From NCBI GenBank assembly GCA_009739215.1, contig VSJF01000004.1, positions 2,108,001-2,172,000 of the forward strand: a stretch of DNA of 64,000 nt. Reading direction: 5' to 3'. The position numbers and the translations under genes were made by a program. The notes under the pieces are model-generated. The model was not told the DNA's origin and did not search any database. It saw only the letters and a program-made list of their open reading frames with translations. This document shows, one piece after another, positions 40,444 through 52,002 of the stretch; positions within the stretch are counted from its first letter, which is position 1, and every line of letters starts with the position of its first letter. The DNA comes from Floccularia luteovirens. Lineage: Eukaryota; Basidiomycota; Agaricomycetes; Agaricales; Squamanitaceae.

Positions 40444-43400
40444 TCATGCGATATTGAAACGCTGTCAACTTATTTTAGTAGTTGAAGGAAAAAGGTTAGC
40501 GCAGGTTACGTACCGGTTTTAGGGCACGGATAAGCAACCATTCCTCATTAGATACGTCTGCTTTGAATGAAGTCTGTAGGTCCGATTATGATAAATATGA
40601 AAAGAGGAACACATTCATAGAGAATTTTACCTTCAATACGTCAATGCTTTGTCGAGTGATATGACTTAATAACTCGTCTTTTTCGTCGAAATGTCGCCCA
40701 AACATTTTGGCTGACTGATAAACAGCATGCTCTATTTTCACTGCAACACCTCCACCTGCTTGTGATTTTTTGACGAGCTGGAAGAAACATTATATCACCC
40801 ATGAAACCACATAATGGAGCAACTCACGTCATATGTTTTGTGATTGATTTCCAGGGATGTTCTTTTTTGAGGTAAGGTCAGTAATATGCCCCCACAAAAT
40901 ATTGAAGAAGTGGTTACATTTTACCAAGGTCAATTATATCCTTCTTGCCTGTCACAGCATCAACTTTTACAACAGCCAGAGGTGTTCCCACTCGTAATGT
41001 ACCATCGAGAATGTCAACACCAAGGATGATGGGATCACGTTTACAGAATACGGCAATAGTTTTCAATCTACATGGCCAGACGGCTTGTGGTGCGGCATCC
41101 TTCCGCTTAGCTTCGGTGATTTCGGCGTTGTAAGCCTTGAAAGCGTCGAACAAATGGTAGATAATGTCCGCTATAATCATTATCAGATATCTTGGACTTT
41201 TGCTTATTGCATTTTTCATTTGTTCCTACCTTTGAAGAGTCTGATACCCATTTCTTCGGCCATCCTTTCTGCATCTTTATCGATACTGACATCAAAGCAA
41301 AGAATGCATGATAACTCTTTAGCCTTCTCCAACATAGTAGCGGCACGCATGACATCACGTTTATGAACGGGGCCAATATTGATCCCTGACACTGGAATCT
41401 TGCTGGATTTCAGGAAATCTAGTAGCGCTTCAAGCGAACCTAAAGTGGATGCTTGGACACAAACACCGCGACCTGACTTGTCAATGCTATTTAGTAGGGA
41501 CGTCAGGTCAGACATGACCTCCTCGCGTAGATCGTCTTCATCGTCGTCAGGACCGACCACGAGTAAGCGAGACCCTGCGATTGCCTTTTCTAGATCTGGC
41601 GCAGTGATTTTCACACCCAAAGCGGCTTTCACCTCTTTGTGGTGGACATATGCGGACTATTAACATTTCAGATAGTAAGCCACATTCAGGTGCATCAAGA
41701 AAATTCCTATACCTTTATGCGCAGCTCCCGAAGCGGCTGCGGTGTAAGTAAAGCCCGCACTTGTGTAACAATCGGTCCATTTAGTCCGCAAACAACAATT
41801 TTGTCACCTTCTCGCAATATACCATTAGATAGAACAACATCGATAGTTGTTCCTAAGCCTTCAATGACCTTCACTTCAAGTACCGTGCATTCGAGTTCGG
41901 ATAGATACATAAGTCGATCACTCATACGCTGTTGCGTAAGATTGACGAGTAATGTTATCATGTCAGGGATGCCCTCTCCGGTGATAGCAGACGTCGGAAC
42001 AAGCGAAACGTTTCGGGAGAAGTTAGTGTTCTCGTAGTAGAGGCAGGCATTCAAACCCTCTTCAGCGAATGCTAAAATTGTTTTTGATACACGATCTTCA
42101 AACTCGCGCTGAACAGAGCGTTGCTGCTTCGCGAGCGATTCCCTGAAAGCACCATCTGGTGTTGCATTCCAACTGTAAATGCGGTCAATCTAGGTGAATC
42201 AGATATTATCAGAAATCAGCAAACACGAAACGGAGATAACGAATGCTGGCCTTGTTCAGGGCAACAATAAACGGGGTCTTTCGATCCCGTAGGAGGCGTA
42301 GGGATTCTAATGTTTGAGCTTCCAATCCATGCATTATATCTACAACGAGAATGGCAATGTTACACAGAGAACTTCCACGAGAACGCAAGTTTGTGAACGA
42401 CTCGTGTCCAGGTGTATCGATAATCAATAAACCGGGAATCTTGTATTCTTGTAGCCCATCCTGTGGCATTGTTATGATATCAGAACTAATTGATTAAAAT
42501 ATAGGGATGAAGAGATACCTTGTTCATTACAGCAGTCTTTGTTTTGATGGCGTCAACAGGAAAATATGTCGCACCAATTTGTTGTGTAATTCCTCCAGCT
42601 TCGCCTTCTTGTACATTTGTTTGTCGAATCTTTGATAAACCGTTAACTGATCAAAACATTTCTTCAAAAGGTGCCTCCCACATACTTTATCCAAAAGCTT
42701 CGTTTTTCCAGTATCGACATGTCCCAAGATACAACAAATAGGGCTTCGGAGATCATCCTTACTTCTTGCAGCAAGTGCAGCTTCTCGTGTTTTTGCACGA
42801 CGTTCAGCAGCCTCTGCCTTCCGTTGTGCTGCCAATCTCTGGGCAGTTGTAAGCTCCTCACTCCCGGATGACGAGTCCGAAGAGTCATCATCAGAGTCTG
42901 AATCTTCGGACTCATCCGACCCTGACTCTGACTCCGACTCTGACTCTCCAGATGACTCCTCTTGCTTCGCAGGAGGTGCTGTCTTATTAATGTCAGGCTT
43001 TGTTGGAGTAGGTTTCTTTGTATCATCTTTAGTAGCTGGTTGGGCTTTTTGAGGCTGTGGTTGAGGCTTCGGTTGATCTATAGTTTCACGTTAGATAAAT
43101 GTGAGTACTTCAAAAATAGAGCACCATACTTGGTTCCTTTCCATTTGTCTCCGGTTGGAGGTGGAGAGACTTTCTTTTCTGTAACTTCTTCGTCGCTAGA
43201 TGCATCCCAAGAGTCTTTCACAGCTACGACAGGTGATGGTTTAGCCTGATCGTCACTATCTGCTTCCCAGTCCGACTTTGGTTCTTCCTCCACTACTTTT
43301 TCTTGCGCCGTCTCAGCTGGGGGGGTCTTTGCCTGGGCGGCAGGTTCAGGAGTCATCGCTCTCGGCTCATCGTCTTTCGTGGCTGGTCCCTTTCTCTTGC

Positions 43401-44833
43401 GGTTGCCATAAACAACCTTTTTAGGCGCGTGTGCCCCTCCAGCTTGTTGAAGCCCCTCGACCTGTACCCCAGAAGCCAGTAAAGCCTGTTTTCGGATCTC
43501 AGCCATTTGTTTTTCCTCCCGTTGCTTCTTTGTCAGAAGGCGTCCTTCCTTCTTGGCTAATTCGCGTTTCGCCTGGTAGAATTCTAAATGTTCGTTCGAA
43601 ATGCATGATGTCAAGAAAAATGGATACCTTTTCTTTATCTTTTTTCCGCTGTTTCTCTTCTTCCTTTCGTCGCTCCTCCTCTTCCGCTCTCCTTTCCTCC
43701 TCCTCGATTCGTTTTCTTTCATCCTCCGCCAGACGACGTGCCTCTTCCTCAAGCCTTTTCTTTTCTTCCATTAGTGCCTTGAGGGCACTAATACCGCCCT
43801 TCTTCTTAGCTGGAGCTGGAGCCAGTTCTTCCTCCTTCTTCCCCTTCTTCTTTTTCTTTTTCTTCGAGTCAGTTTTGCCCTCCACAGCATCATCCGCGTC
43901 GTCCTCATTCTCTTCCGCATTAGGTTTTGAAGCGTCTGCAGCCAGCTCTGAGACTTCTGGTGGTTTTGTTGAATCTCCGCCTTCGGCTGCTTTTTTTGCG
44001 GCAGCTTGAGCTTTCTTTTTTGCCTAAAGTACAAACCATATAAAACACATGTTTTATTTAATTACACATGACGCACCTTTTCTCGTTCTTTCTTCAGTTT
44101 CTCTTTCTCTTTCTTAGAGAGCACTTTTGTTCCTGGCTCTCCTTCAGCTTCTGCACCTTCCTCCTCTTCGGCTTTCTCCCCATCCTCCCCATTAATCTCC
44201 GCTGGCGGTTTGGCTACCTCAGACTTATCTAATTAAATGTTATGGGTAATGACACAGTAATTGAGAGTATCCTTGACACACCGGCGTTTGATTCGTCTGG
44301 CCCATCCGACTTCTTCTTGTTCTTCTTGTCTTTCTTTTTCTTATCTTTCACAGGACCCCACTCTTCATCTGCCAAATCATCCGCTGTCACCGACACAGGA
44401 TCCTTCGCAGCATTGATAACGTCGTTGTCTGCATCATCTTCTGGTGGCTTTGGTACGTCTTTGGATTTGGATTTCTTTTCTTTCTTAGATTTTGTGGTAG
44501 CTTTAATAGCTGCCTGGAAGCTAAGAGTGAGCTAAGTCTACAAAATTAGTCAATAAAGTGTGACTCGCCATCAGCCCTCCAAACTCCTCTTCGTCATCTG
44601 CAACACCTGTAGGTTCAACTCCTAATGAAGTAAAATCTACAAAACCGCTTGTCGACTGTTTAGGCTTGTCATCGACTTCTGTCGTGGCGGTGTCTACTAT
44701 TAACAGATTCGCCAGCCTTTTCCCTAAATCAGACAGATAAGAGATCAGAAAGATGAGCCAATCAGAGGAGTATTACTGACCAAAAGTCATCATCAGTTTT
44801 CTTTCCATTTTTCCCCTTATTCTTAGGTGCCAT
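40444..44833 (-). CDS. FUN12: Translation initiation factor eIF5B (FUN12), ribosomal-subunit-joining GTPase
   Basis: This is the IF2-family GTPase that joins the 60S subunit during initiation. The start is ATG 44831-44833 ([18 protein letters not shown]) and the stop TGA 40444-40446. The N-terminal half is a charged, disordered Lys/Glu/Ser region with DE and SDSESESES runs. The G domain has G1 [13 protein letters not shown] (about 42703-42745), G2 [16 protein letters not shown]3 IDTPGHESF and G4 NKID. Domain 2 ([20 protein letters not shown]), domain 3 ([20 protein letters not shown]) and domain 4 ([20 protein letters not shown]) follow. The C-terminus [11 protein letters not shown] ends with a short final exon. 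The G4 Asn-Lys and Ile-Asp are separated by an intron (42190-42250) whose donor reads AAG|GCCAGC, a GC-AG intron. The frame is otherwise continuous. Confidence 0.95.
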
Positions 44834-45033
44834 GTGGACTGAAATTTGTAGTGTGCTGAGAGACTCTGTTACGTGGTATGTCCTTTGCAAAGAGTCACCA
44901 TTCGCCGACTTGTTAGCACGGGTCCGAATCCGGTGAATTAACTGATAAACCATAATTAACCCCTTCAATCACATGACCTTCAGTCCTTCTGAGTCTTTCA
45001 AGTTTGACTCTTTTGACTTTTCTCTGAAAAACA
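44834..45033. promoter_or_regulatory. Divergent promoter, eIF5B / ARL2
   Basis: This 200-bp spacer lies between opposed start codons. It carries TCACATGACC at about 44969-44978, a one-mismatch relative of the TCACGTGACC element seen elsewhere, and ACGTGG near 44871, but no exact CACGTG. Confidence 0.5.
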
Positions 45034-45939
45034 ATGGGTCTCCTTACAATCATCCGCAAGAATCGTCAAAAAGAGAAGGAAATGCGTATCTTATTTCTGT
45101 AAGCCGAGGTAGCGCTATGACCTCGTTGCATCCATGACTTTGCTGCTCGCAGTGGTCTTGATAATGCGGGGAAAACCACAATCCTCAAGAAGCTCAACGG
45201 AGAAGACATCATGGGTATCAGCCCCACATTAGGTTTCAACATCAAGACCTTTGTTCATGGCAAGTGAGAATCACGTTTGTTAGTCATAGAAGATTCTCAT
45301 TCACGTCAACTATTTTACCGCATGGGATAGATACACGCTGAATATATGTGGGTCATCCGATTTTCGAGATACCGAGCCTGTGATGAACTATCCGTGATTC
45401 TGACATCCGATGTCCAACAGGGGATGTAGGGGGCCAAAGAACCTTGAGGCCTTATTGGAGAAATTACTTTGAACAGACTGATGCATTAGTTTGGGTAGTG
45501 GACTCTGGTGATAGGATGCGCATGCAAGATTGCAAGTCCGAATTACACAGCTTGCTAACCGAAGATGTAGGTGCCCCGATCTTTTAGCGGTGTCGGTACT
45601 CACCAAAGTACTCCATTTAAACGCAGCGTTTGGCAGGGGCGTCTCTCCTTGTCTTTGCAAACAAACAAGATTTACAGGGTTCAATGAGCGATACTGAGAT
45701 TTGCGATGTGCGATCATCTTTCCTTCAAAATTTGATTTTGATTGATTATTGAGTCGGTCCCGCAGGCATTAGACCTCCAGGCTATCAAGTCACATGAATG
45801 GAGGATTTGGCCATGTAGTGCAATGACTGGAGAAAATCTTGTGTCTGGTTTAGATTGGGTCGTTAACGATGTAGCCGGGCGGTTATATTACAGTTCTACG
45901 ACCCAAACCCAACCACTATCAACTACGGTTTCTGCATGA
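45034..45939 (+). CDS. ARL2: ARF-like small GTPase ARL2 (CIN4/Alp41)
   Basis: ARL2 regulates tubulin folding through cofactor D. Five or more exons encode about 197 residues. The G motifs are complete: GLDNAGKTT (P-loop), [10 protein letters not shown] (switch 1), [20 protein letters not shown] (switch 2), FANKQDL (NKxD) and CSAMTGENL (G5). The opening [20 protein letters not shown] and the TLGFNIKT switch fit ARL2 rather than ARF1 or ARL3. Splices fall inside conserved motifs (for example NI|WDVGG). The frame is intact. The protein ends in a short Ser/Thr-rich tail, [14 protein letters not shown]. Confidence 0.94.
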
Positions 45940-48900
45940 ATGTTCATCTCGCCAGCTTAAACCTTCCAAGCGTTACTTTTGAGCAAGAAGTCAACCTCAT
46001 CTTTTTGTTGTTGAACTTCCTCTGTAGCAGTCCGTTCCCTTCCGTTGAAGCATATTCACCCTTGTTCCAGAACTCCTCATAACCCTCAAACTAACGCCTC
46101 CTGTGTAAAGGATAACTCTAATAGTCTCTTATGGATATCTCCGTCTCTCAGGCATAATATCTGCGCAAGTTTGCGAATCACAACCACCTATGGTAGTTTA
46201 CGTGCTGCCGGTGTTCATTTCGATGTTCAACGGCATTCTCCCCTTAGTGAGTTATGCTCCTCTGATCTGATTGAGAATACTTGATCCTGCTTCTGTGGGT
46301 TTGCAATCAAATGACTAGATCTGACGGTCATCTCTGAAACTTCAGCACCCGGTCTTTTTACGCTTGGCCTCAGACACGAGCACCATATCAAGCGTTGGAT
46401 GACTCCGCCAGCACCACTCACATAAAAACCAAGTTTCAATCATGAATCTAGTACTCACGGCCTAATAGATGCTTTTATTCCCAGCTGGCGGTTTTACGTA
46501 CAATTGTATGCCGCGCTCCGTCATTCTTTTCTTCCTCAAGACCTCATGCTACTGCACCACATGCGATTAGAGAAACTGCAACACCCCGTGAAATTTCCGG
46601 GAAACGTTGTGGTGAAAAAAAAAGTATCACCCAAGGGACCTGTGCCTATGGATGGATATGTTTTTACTCGTATTGTTCATGCCTTCTTTTATATTTATAA
46701 CACTCAGCATTTGCGACAGAAAGTGTGCTCTAGACGGCCTAATGTTCAGCCAAGGCGATTCTTAAACACCTGGAGTACTTCTGATAACCCAAATACGAAG
46801 TCTGTTTTCGGGCGATCGATGGCCTGGAATTGACAAGATCCAGAATTCGACCCACCTGATGAAGCAATCAGAATTGTGTTTGACAGGAAATGCATGACAA
46901 ACTCAGAGTTTAGATTTTTTTTACACGACTAACGGGAAATTTGTTGAGTCTAAGTGATACATATGCTTCTCAACCAAGCAACATCGGTCTCCTGCAAAAA
47001 AAAATAGGGGGAAACTCCGACACATCGCTTTCGTACCGCCTAATCATTCCTTTCGGACTCGCAACCCGAAGTTGTGAGGAGCGTTACCAATCAATGGAGT
47101 CTTTGGACTGGGTGAAATTTAATCAGGCTTATTTATCTAGAATGTGGTCTTCTTAATCTGTCATTTTCTCAATATCTTGGATTGTCGCCACGAACCCTCC
47201 CTTTTTCCACCAAGTGAAAAAAATTTCATGCGGTGTTGCGGATACAGTTCACACGATCTCCCGACTTATCACCCCTATGATCCATAAATTACAAACGTGT
47301 AAGTCAAAAGTAATTTTCAATATAAATTATCTGAGAAAACGTGGGGCAGGTATTGCGGAGTATTTTCTGGAACTATGAAACATAATAGCTGAGTTGTATA
47401 ATCAACTCGTAACTCCTCGCTGCATCCAAACTTAACGTGTTTTTTGACACTACCACCCGAATCGTTCATCCCAGACTACTTAGGTGGTTGGCAGGTGATG
47501 CCAGTGATGCTGCCACACTATGTCCTCGGTTATGTTCTGTTGGGATTGGCAAATAGAAAGAGAGCCGAGGAGGTGACAACCCTTACATAACTACTAAATG
47601 GTTGGCGAGTTTCATCTAGTGATTGAGACTGAATATGCTCATAAGGCATAAGGTCGGATAAAGCCACAAAACGCTCAGCATTGTTGATCTTCGTGTGAAA
47701 AAATTGTTGTTGCAGTGCGGAGGTATCCATCGATGGATGGGAGCATCACTTGTTCGACAATAATCAACACCCCACATGGCCAGACAAACGTCCGGTGTTC
47801 CCGGCCCTGTGTCCTTCGGCCTCTCAACTCTGACCTCACACACACGGATTGCCGTGGAATTTGACCTACAACAGACATTGTAACTAACGTAGTTAGATCT
47901 TCGCAACTCACGCTGTCACTTTCTTCTAGGCTGGATGCTCCAATGCTAATAGATGCACAAGGTCAATTACATACAGGCAACCTGGCGTAGAGTCGGGATA
48001 TAATTTTTTCTTTGAACCGAACGTAAGATACTGCGGGCAGTGTGTAATGTGAAAAATGGGAGAAATTAATCGGAGTCAAAAAGTTATATTATATTTTTTC
48101 CTTTTGCTAGACACCGAGTATTTCAAAAAGATTGAAAGAGTGTGTAGTTGTGGTTACCACGTGATATAATAAACTCTTTTGCGGGAGATAGACAATTGAT
48201 TCTTGATAGCCTTGCTCTATGGTTCGTGATACTTCTTTTTCGTCTACCTCATTAAATGGATAAGCAGAACAGCAAACGGAAAGTGAATTTCTGGAATGTT
48301 TGATCAGAAATGTCGCACTAACGATTAGCGCAGGTACTACATAGCAAGGAACAGACTCGCATCTGAAGATTTATAATATGAGTAAGTAAATTGGAAAGAC
48401 TCGGGCAAAATCGCCTGGAGGAGGGAGCGGAGGATGACGTGAAGAGTGAGGAAAGTTTGGACAAATTTGGGGGAACTTCGAGGAAAGAGTAACAATCTGT
48501 TGAATGTTATTTCTGGAACGTTGCAAAAATAAGCTAATCTAGGGGATGGGTTATAGGCTATCGAGATTAGGCAGCAACGGCTGGCCGATACGCCATTTGT
48601 CAAGGTTGTCGGCGTCTGTTGTTAGATCTATATCCCAAACTTTTCCCTGCTTGGGATTGCGGGGAAGAACAAATCCAACGAAATCTCGGGATTTTGATGG
48701 GGATGAACAATGTAGATGGATTCCTTACTCGTTCGAATCTCAAATCTCGTCTCGTTTGAGAGTCCACGTGGAAGTAATTGAGGCTTTGAATATTCCGTTA
48801 CAACGAGGCAAACGAAAAAAAAGAACAAAAAAAAATTAAAAAAAGTTAGCTAACCTCCGCCTTGGTGAAGAAGCATGGGGTTCATTTCTTGCATTCTTCA

Positions 48901-49389
48901 ACAAAGCTTCAGTGAGCAAGAAATGGCAAGACAGTATTCAATTACGCCACGCTGTCGGTTATTGGGGGATAGTAGAGGATCTGGAAATTCTGTATTCTGC
49001 GCTGAGAGCCTGTGATGTGATCAGGGTTCGCGCGTGTGGAAGCACACACTTGTGTGTACAGCTTCCTTTGTACGGGACCACCCCCATTCAGGTTTTCCAT
49101 ATCGAGAACGAGGAACGACCCTGTAGGATGTGCAAACTGAGACTGACCACTGGTATGGACACGCTTTCATGTATTTCCAATCGTATTGTGGTTCCTATGA
49201 TGTCTCCTCTTGGGTTTGACGTAGATTTATCTGCCATTTTGCCGATCTTCATCCACCCATCCAGTCTTCTACCACGGGAATTCCATCCGTCGCGGGTCCA
49301 CAGGCATATAAGACTTGTCCTTCTTCCTGCTTTTTTCTTCACTCATCCCAGACCTGTCTTCTCTACCTCCTCAGTAATCCTCAGTAACA
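45940..49389. other. Gene-poor stretch, no supported gene
   Basis: About 3.4 kb hold short ORFs only, none with a recognisable domain. A + strand ORF at 48912-49523 runs into the CFA-synthase first exon in another frame and is treated as chance. CACGTG occurs twice near 48158 and 48764. The pyrimidine-rich TCTTCTCTACCTCCTCAGTAATC just before 49390 probably belongs to the next gene's promoter or 5' UTR. Confidence 0.4.
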
Positions 49390-51287
49390 ATGCCTACTTC
49401 TACTTCGACCATCTGCGGCCCATTCCCCGCCTCGACAAAAGCTCTCCAGACCACCTCTTCTCTCTTCCTGCTATCCACTTTGAACCCTCGCTCGTGGATA
49501 CTCTCATTTGGTACCCTCTATGACAATATCCCCCCTACCCCTACTAACTTGTCTCCCTAGCTCGCAGCTCTATTATTTCTGTTCTTGACGATGCCATTAC
49601 CGTCGGGCACCTTACAATCTCCGATTCCGAAGGAACCCACTATTATGGGAAGTACCGAAAGGGTTGCAATGACGTTCACCTCAAAGTCAATAACGATAAC
49701 TTCTGGCTACGCATATTGTTGTAAGTCAAAAAATTTTCTTGGTTTATTGATTCTTTATTGATCTATATCAACAGGTCCGGGGACCTTGGGTGTAAGTAAT
49801 CATTGGGCTATTGTAAAATCATACTCACATGAAACTATAGTCAGTGAAGCATACATGATGGGAGACGTCGATGTCTCTTCTTTGCGAGGTGCAATGAACG
49901 TATGTCAATTCCTTTACATCTTTGCGTTCCTTACCTGATGTATGTGCACTGTAGTTATGGCTTGACAATCAAACTGGTATGGAGGACACGCTGTCATCCA
50001 CAGTTGCCAGAATCACAGTCAGCTGTCACTGGGTTGTACAACTGCTTCCTGGGTCAAACACGTTCGCAAGCACGCCTGAACGCCATTGCTAGTTATGACC
50101 AGTCGAATGAACTATTCAAGGTGAGAAACACCGATCGTGTCCAGCATCAAATACTATATACTGAGAATCACATTCGAACAGTCCTTCTTGAGCAAGGAAA
50201 TGATGTACTCATGTGCACTTATGGTCTGAAGAAGAAGGTGGTGTTCGCGGTGATCTCGAGAAAGGTCCTACCCCTGGAGACCTAGAAGCTGCACAACTCC
50301 GTAAGATTCATCATGTCCTTCGCAAAGCACGCGTACAACCTGGACACCGCGTTCTTGAATTCGGAAGCGGGTGGGGAGGACTCGCCATAGAGGTATGTAA
50401 CTTATATGTTGATTGAACGATGCCTAACAACTCGTGTCTACAGGCTGCTCGCTCCTTTGGTTGTGAGGTTGATACCTTAACCCTCTCAATTGAGCAGAAA
50501 AACCTTGCCGAAGAGCGTATCAAGGAAGCTGGACTCGAGGGCCGTATTCGAGTCCATCTCCTAGATTACCGTGAAATCCCCGCAGAGTTCGAAAAGGCTT
50601 TCGATGCCTTTGTCAGCATTGAGATGCTCGAGGTAAACATACCCATTTGCTTGAAGATGTCGTACCTTTGCTAAATATACTCATTTAGCATGTTGGTGCC
50701 AAGTATTATCAGACTTACTTCAACCTCGTCGACTTTGCACTCAAACCAAACAATGCAACCGTTGTGGTTAGCGCATCAACTTTCCCAGAGTCTCGGTTCT
50801 CAGGTTACCAGTAAGGCTACATCCAGTAGTTTGCCGTCACTCTTCGCTGACAAGCTGTACTCCAGAGCTGAAGACTTTATGCGCAAATATATGTGGCCCA
50901 ACTCTTGCCTTCCCAGTGCTACTGCCCTCATTACCGCAGCTCAATCAGGATCGCAAGGTCGCTTCACACTAGAGGCCGTTGAGAATCACGCAGCCCATTA
51001 TCCTCGTACCCTCAGAGAGTGGGGTAGACGTCTAGATGCCAACATGACTCAAGACATCATCTCAAAAGAGTACCCGGCCTTGAGAGATCCGGAAAGCTAC
51101 GAGTCCTTCTTGAGGAAATGGCAATACCTCTTCGCATATGCGGGAGCTGGATTTGCAAAAGGCTACATCACATGTCATATGCTCACTTTCATCCGTCAGG
51201 TTAGTATTGTATCCCCTTGTTTACTTCTGCAGGACTTGTTCTGATGCTGTATTCCAATAGAACGACACACCGGAACTTTGTGATTAA
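49390..51287 (+). CDS. Cyclopropane-fatty-acyl-phospholipid synthase-like SAM methyltransferase (two apparent frame interruptions)
   Basis: Enzymes of this family transfer a methylene or methyl group from S-adenosylmethionine to unsaturated phospholipid acyl chains. The ATG at 49390 opens a short N-terminal exon. Visible blocks are NFWLRIL then SGDLGFSEAYMMGDVDVSSL, LWLDNQTGM, ASYDQSNELFKSFLSKEMMY, HRVLEFGSGWGGLAIEAARS (SAM site), VHLLDYREIP, FVSIEMLEHVGAKYYQTYF and AEDFMRKYMWPNSCLPS. The stop TAA is 51285-51287. Two extra-base interruptions are visible: between VARIT and SAVTGLYNCFLGQ (about 50010-50035), and between SCAL and WSEEEGG (about 50218-50222, CTT-A-TGG). No GT-AG or GC-AG intron repairs either. 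The gene is a pseudogene or carries assembly indels, or is recoded. One exon is 17 nt (49775-49791). Confidence 0.82.
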
Positions 51288-52002
51288 AAATCAAAACAGG
51301 AAAATCAAAAAAGAAAAACTCTTAATATTTGGAGGAAGATACCACAAATCAAATTTTCATATAATATCATTATTGAGTTTATCTTGGAGGAACTCTTAGA
51401 CAGATGATGGATTATTTATCAGGAAGAACTTACCTTATCGGAATACCGTTGTATTATGCTGTATTCAGCTCATGGTTCTATATACCAATTTACTTTTTTC
51501 GAACTCTGAGATAGCTTCGCACTCTGGATTTGTGACATCAAGATGTTCGTCATGATCATTCTCCGCACAGGGTGCAACAATGGAGTTCTGATGAGAAGGA
51601 AGTAAATGACTTCAGTGGCAATGTTGAGCAATGATGGAGAGAATAAGATTGCATCGGCTCGCAAAGCTTGCACTTCTAAAAATAGACATGAACCACGGCA
51701 ACATCTCGCCAGATCACAATTTGTATTACACCAGGCACACCTTTTTGGGTTAACCAAAAACAAACAATTATCCTATTTAGTTATCACCGTTATGTATCCT
51801 GGATCCTGAAAAGCCCAGGATTGCCTTTTAAATTTAGTCAACATTGTTATCATTATGTTCCAACACTCCTATAGTCGTGAACTAACTAGCTTGATCATAC
51901 AAAATAATGCAGGTATCTAAATGAGAGTATATAGCGCTTTACGCAGGGAAAGAGGAAAGACACAGCAATAATGGAATAACGATAATGAACAGTCTTCACA
52001 AT
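51288..52002. other. Convergent 3' intergenic region, CFA synthase / kinesin
   Basis: About 715 bp lie between two facing stop codons. It is AT-rich, with no ORF above 100 codons and no recognisable element. It presumably contains both polyadenylation regions. Confidence 0.45.

Noticed and set aside
43431..44009. 192-codon + strand ORF, Ser/Phe-rich
   Set aside because: Antisense shadow of the Lys/Glu-rich N-terminal region of eIF5B.
44910..44940. GGGTCCGAATCC resembling a tRNA B box
   Set aside because: No matching A box or cloverleaf in either direction; it lies in the eIF5B/ARL2 promoter spacer.
48912..49523. 203-codon + strand ORF
   Set aside because: It overlaps the start of the CFA-synthase gene in another frame, has no recognisable motif, and its second half is the shadow of that exon and its pyrimidine-rich leader.
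50213..50222. Programmed +1 frameshifting as the primary explanation for CTT-A-TGG
   Set aside because: Not supported beyond a loose resemblance to CUU-A slips; a second interruption about 190 bp away and one in another gene make sequencing insertion or gene decay more probable.
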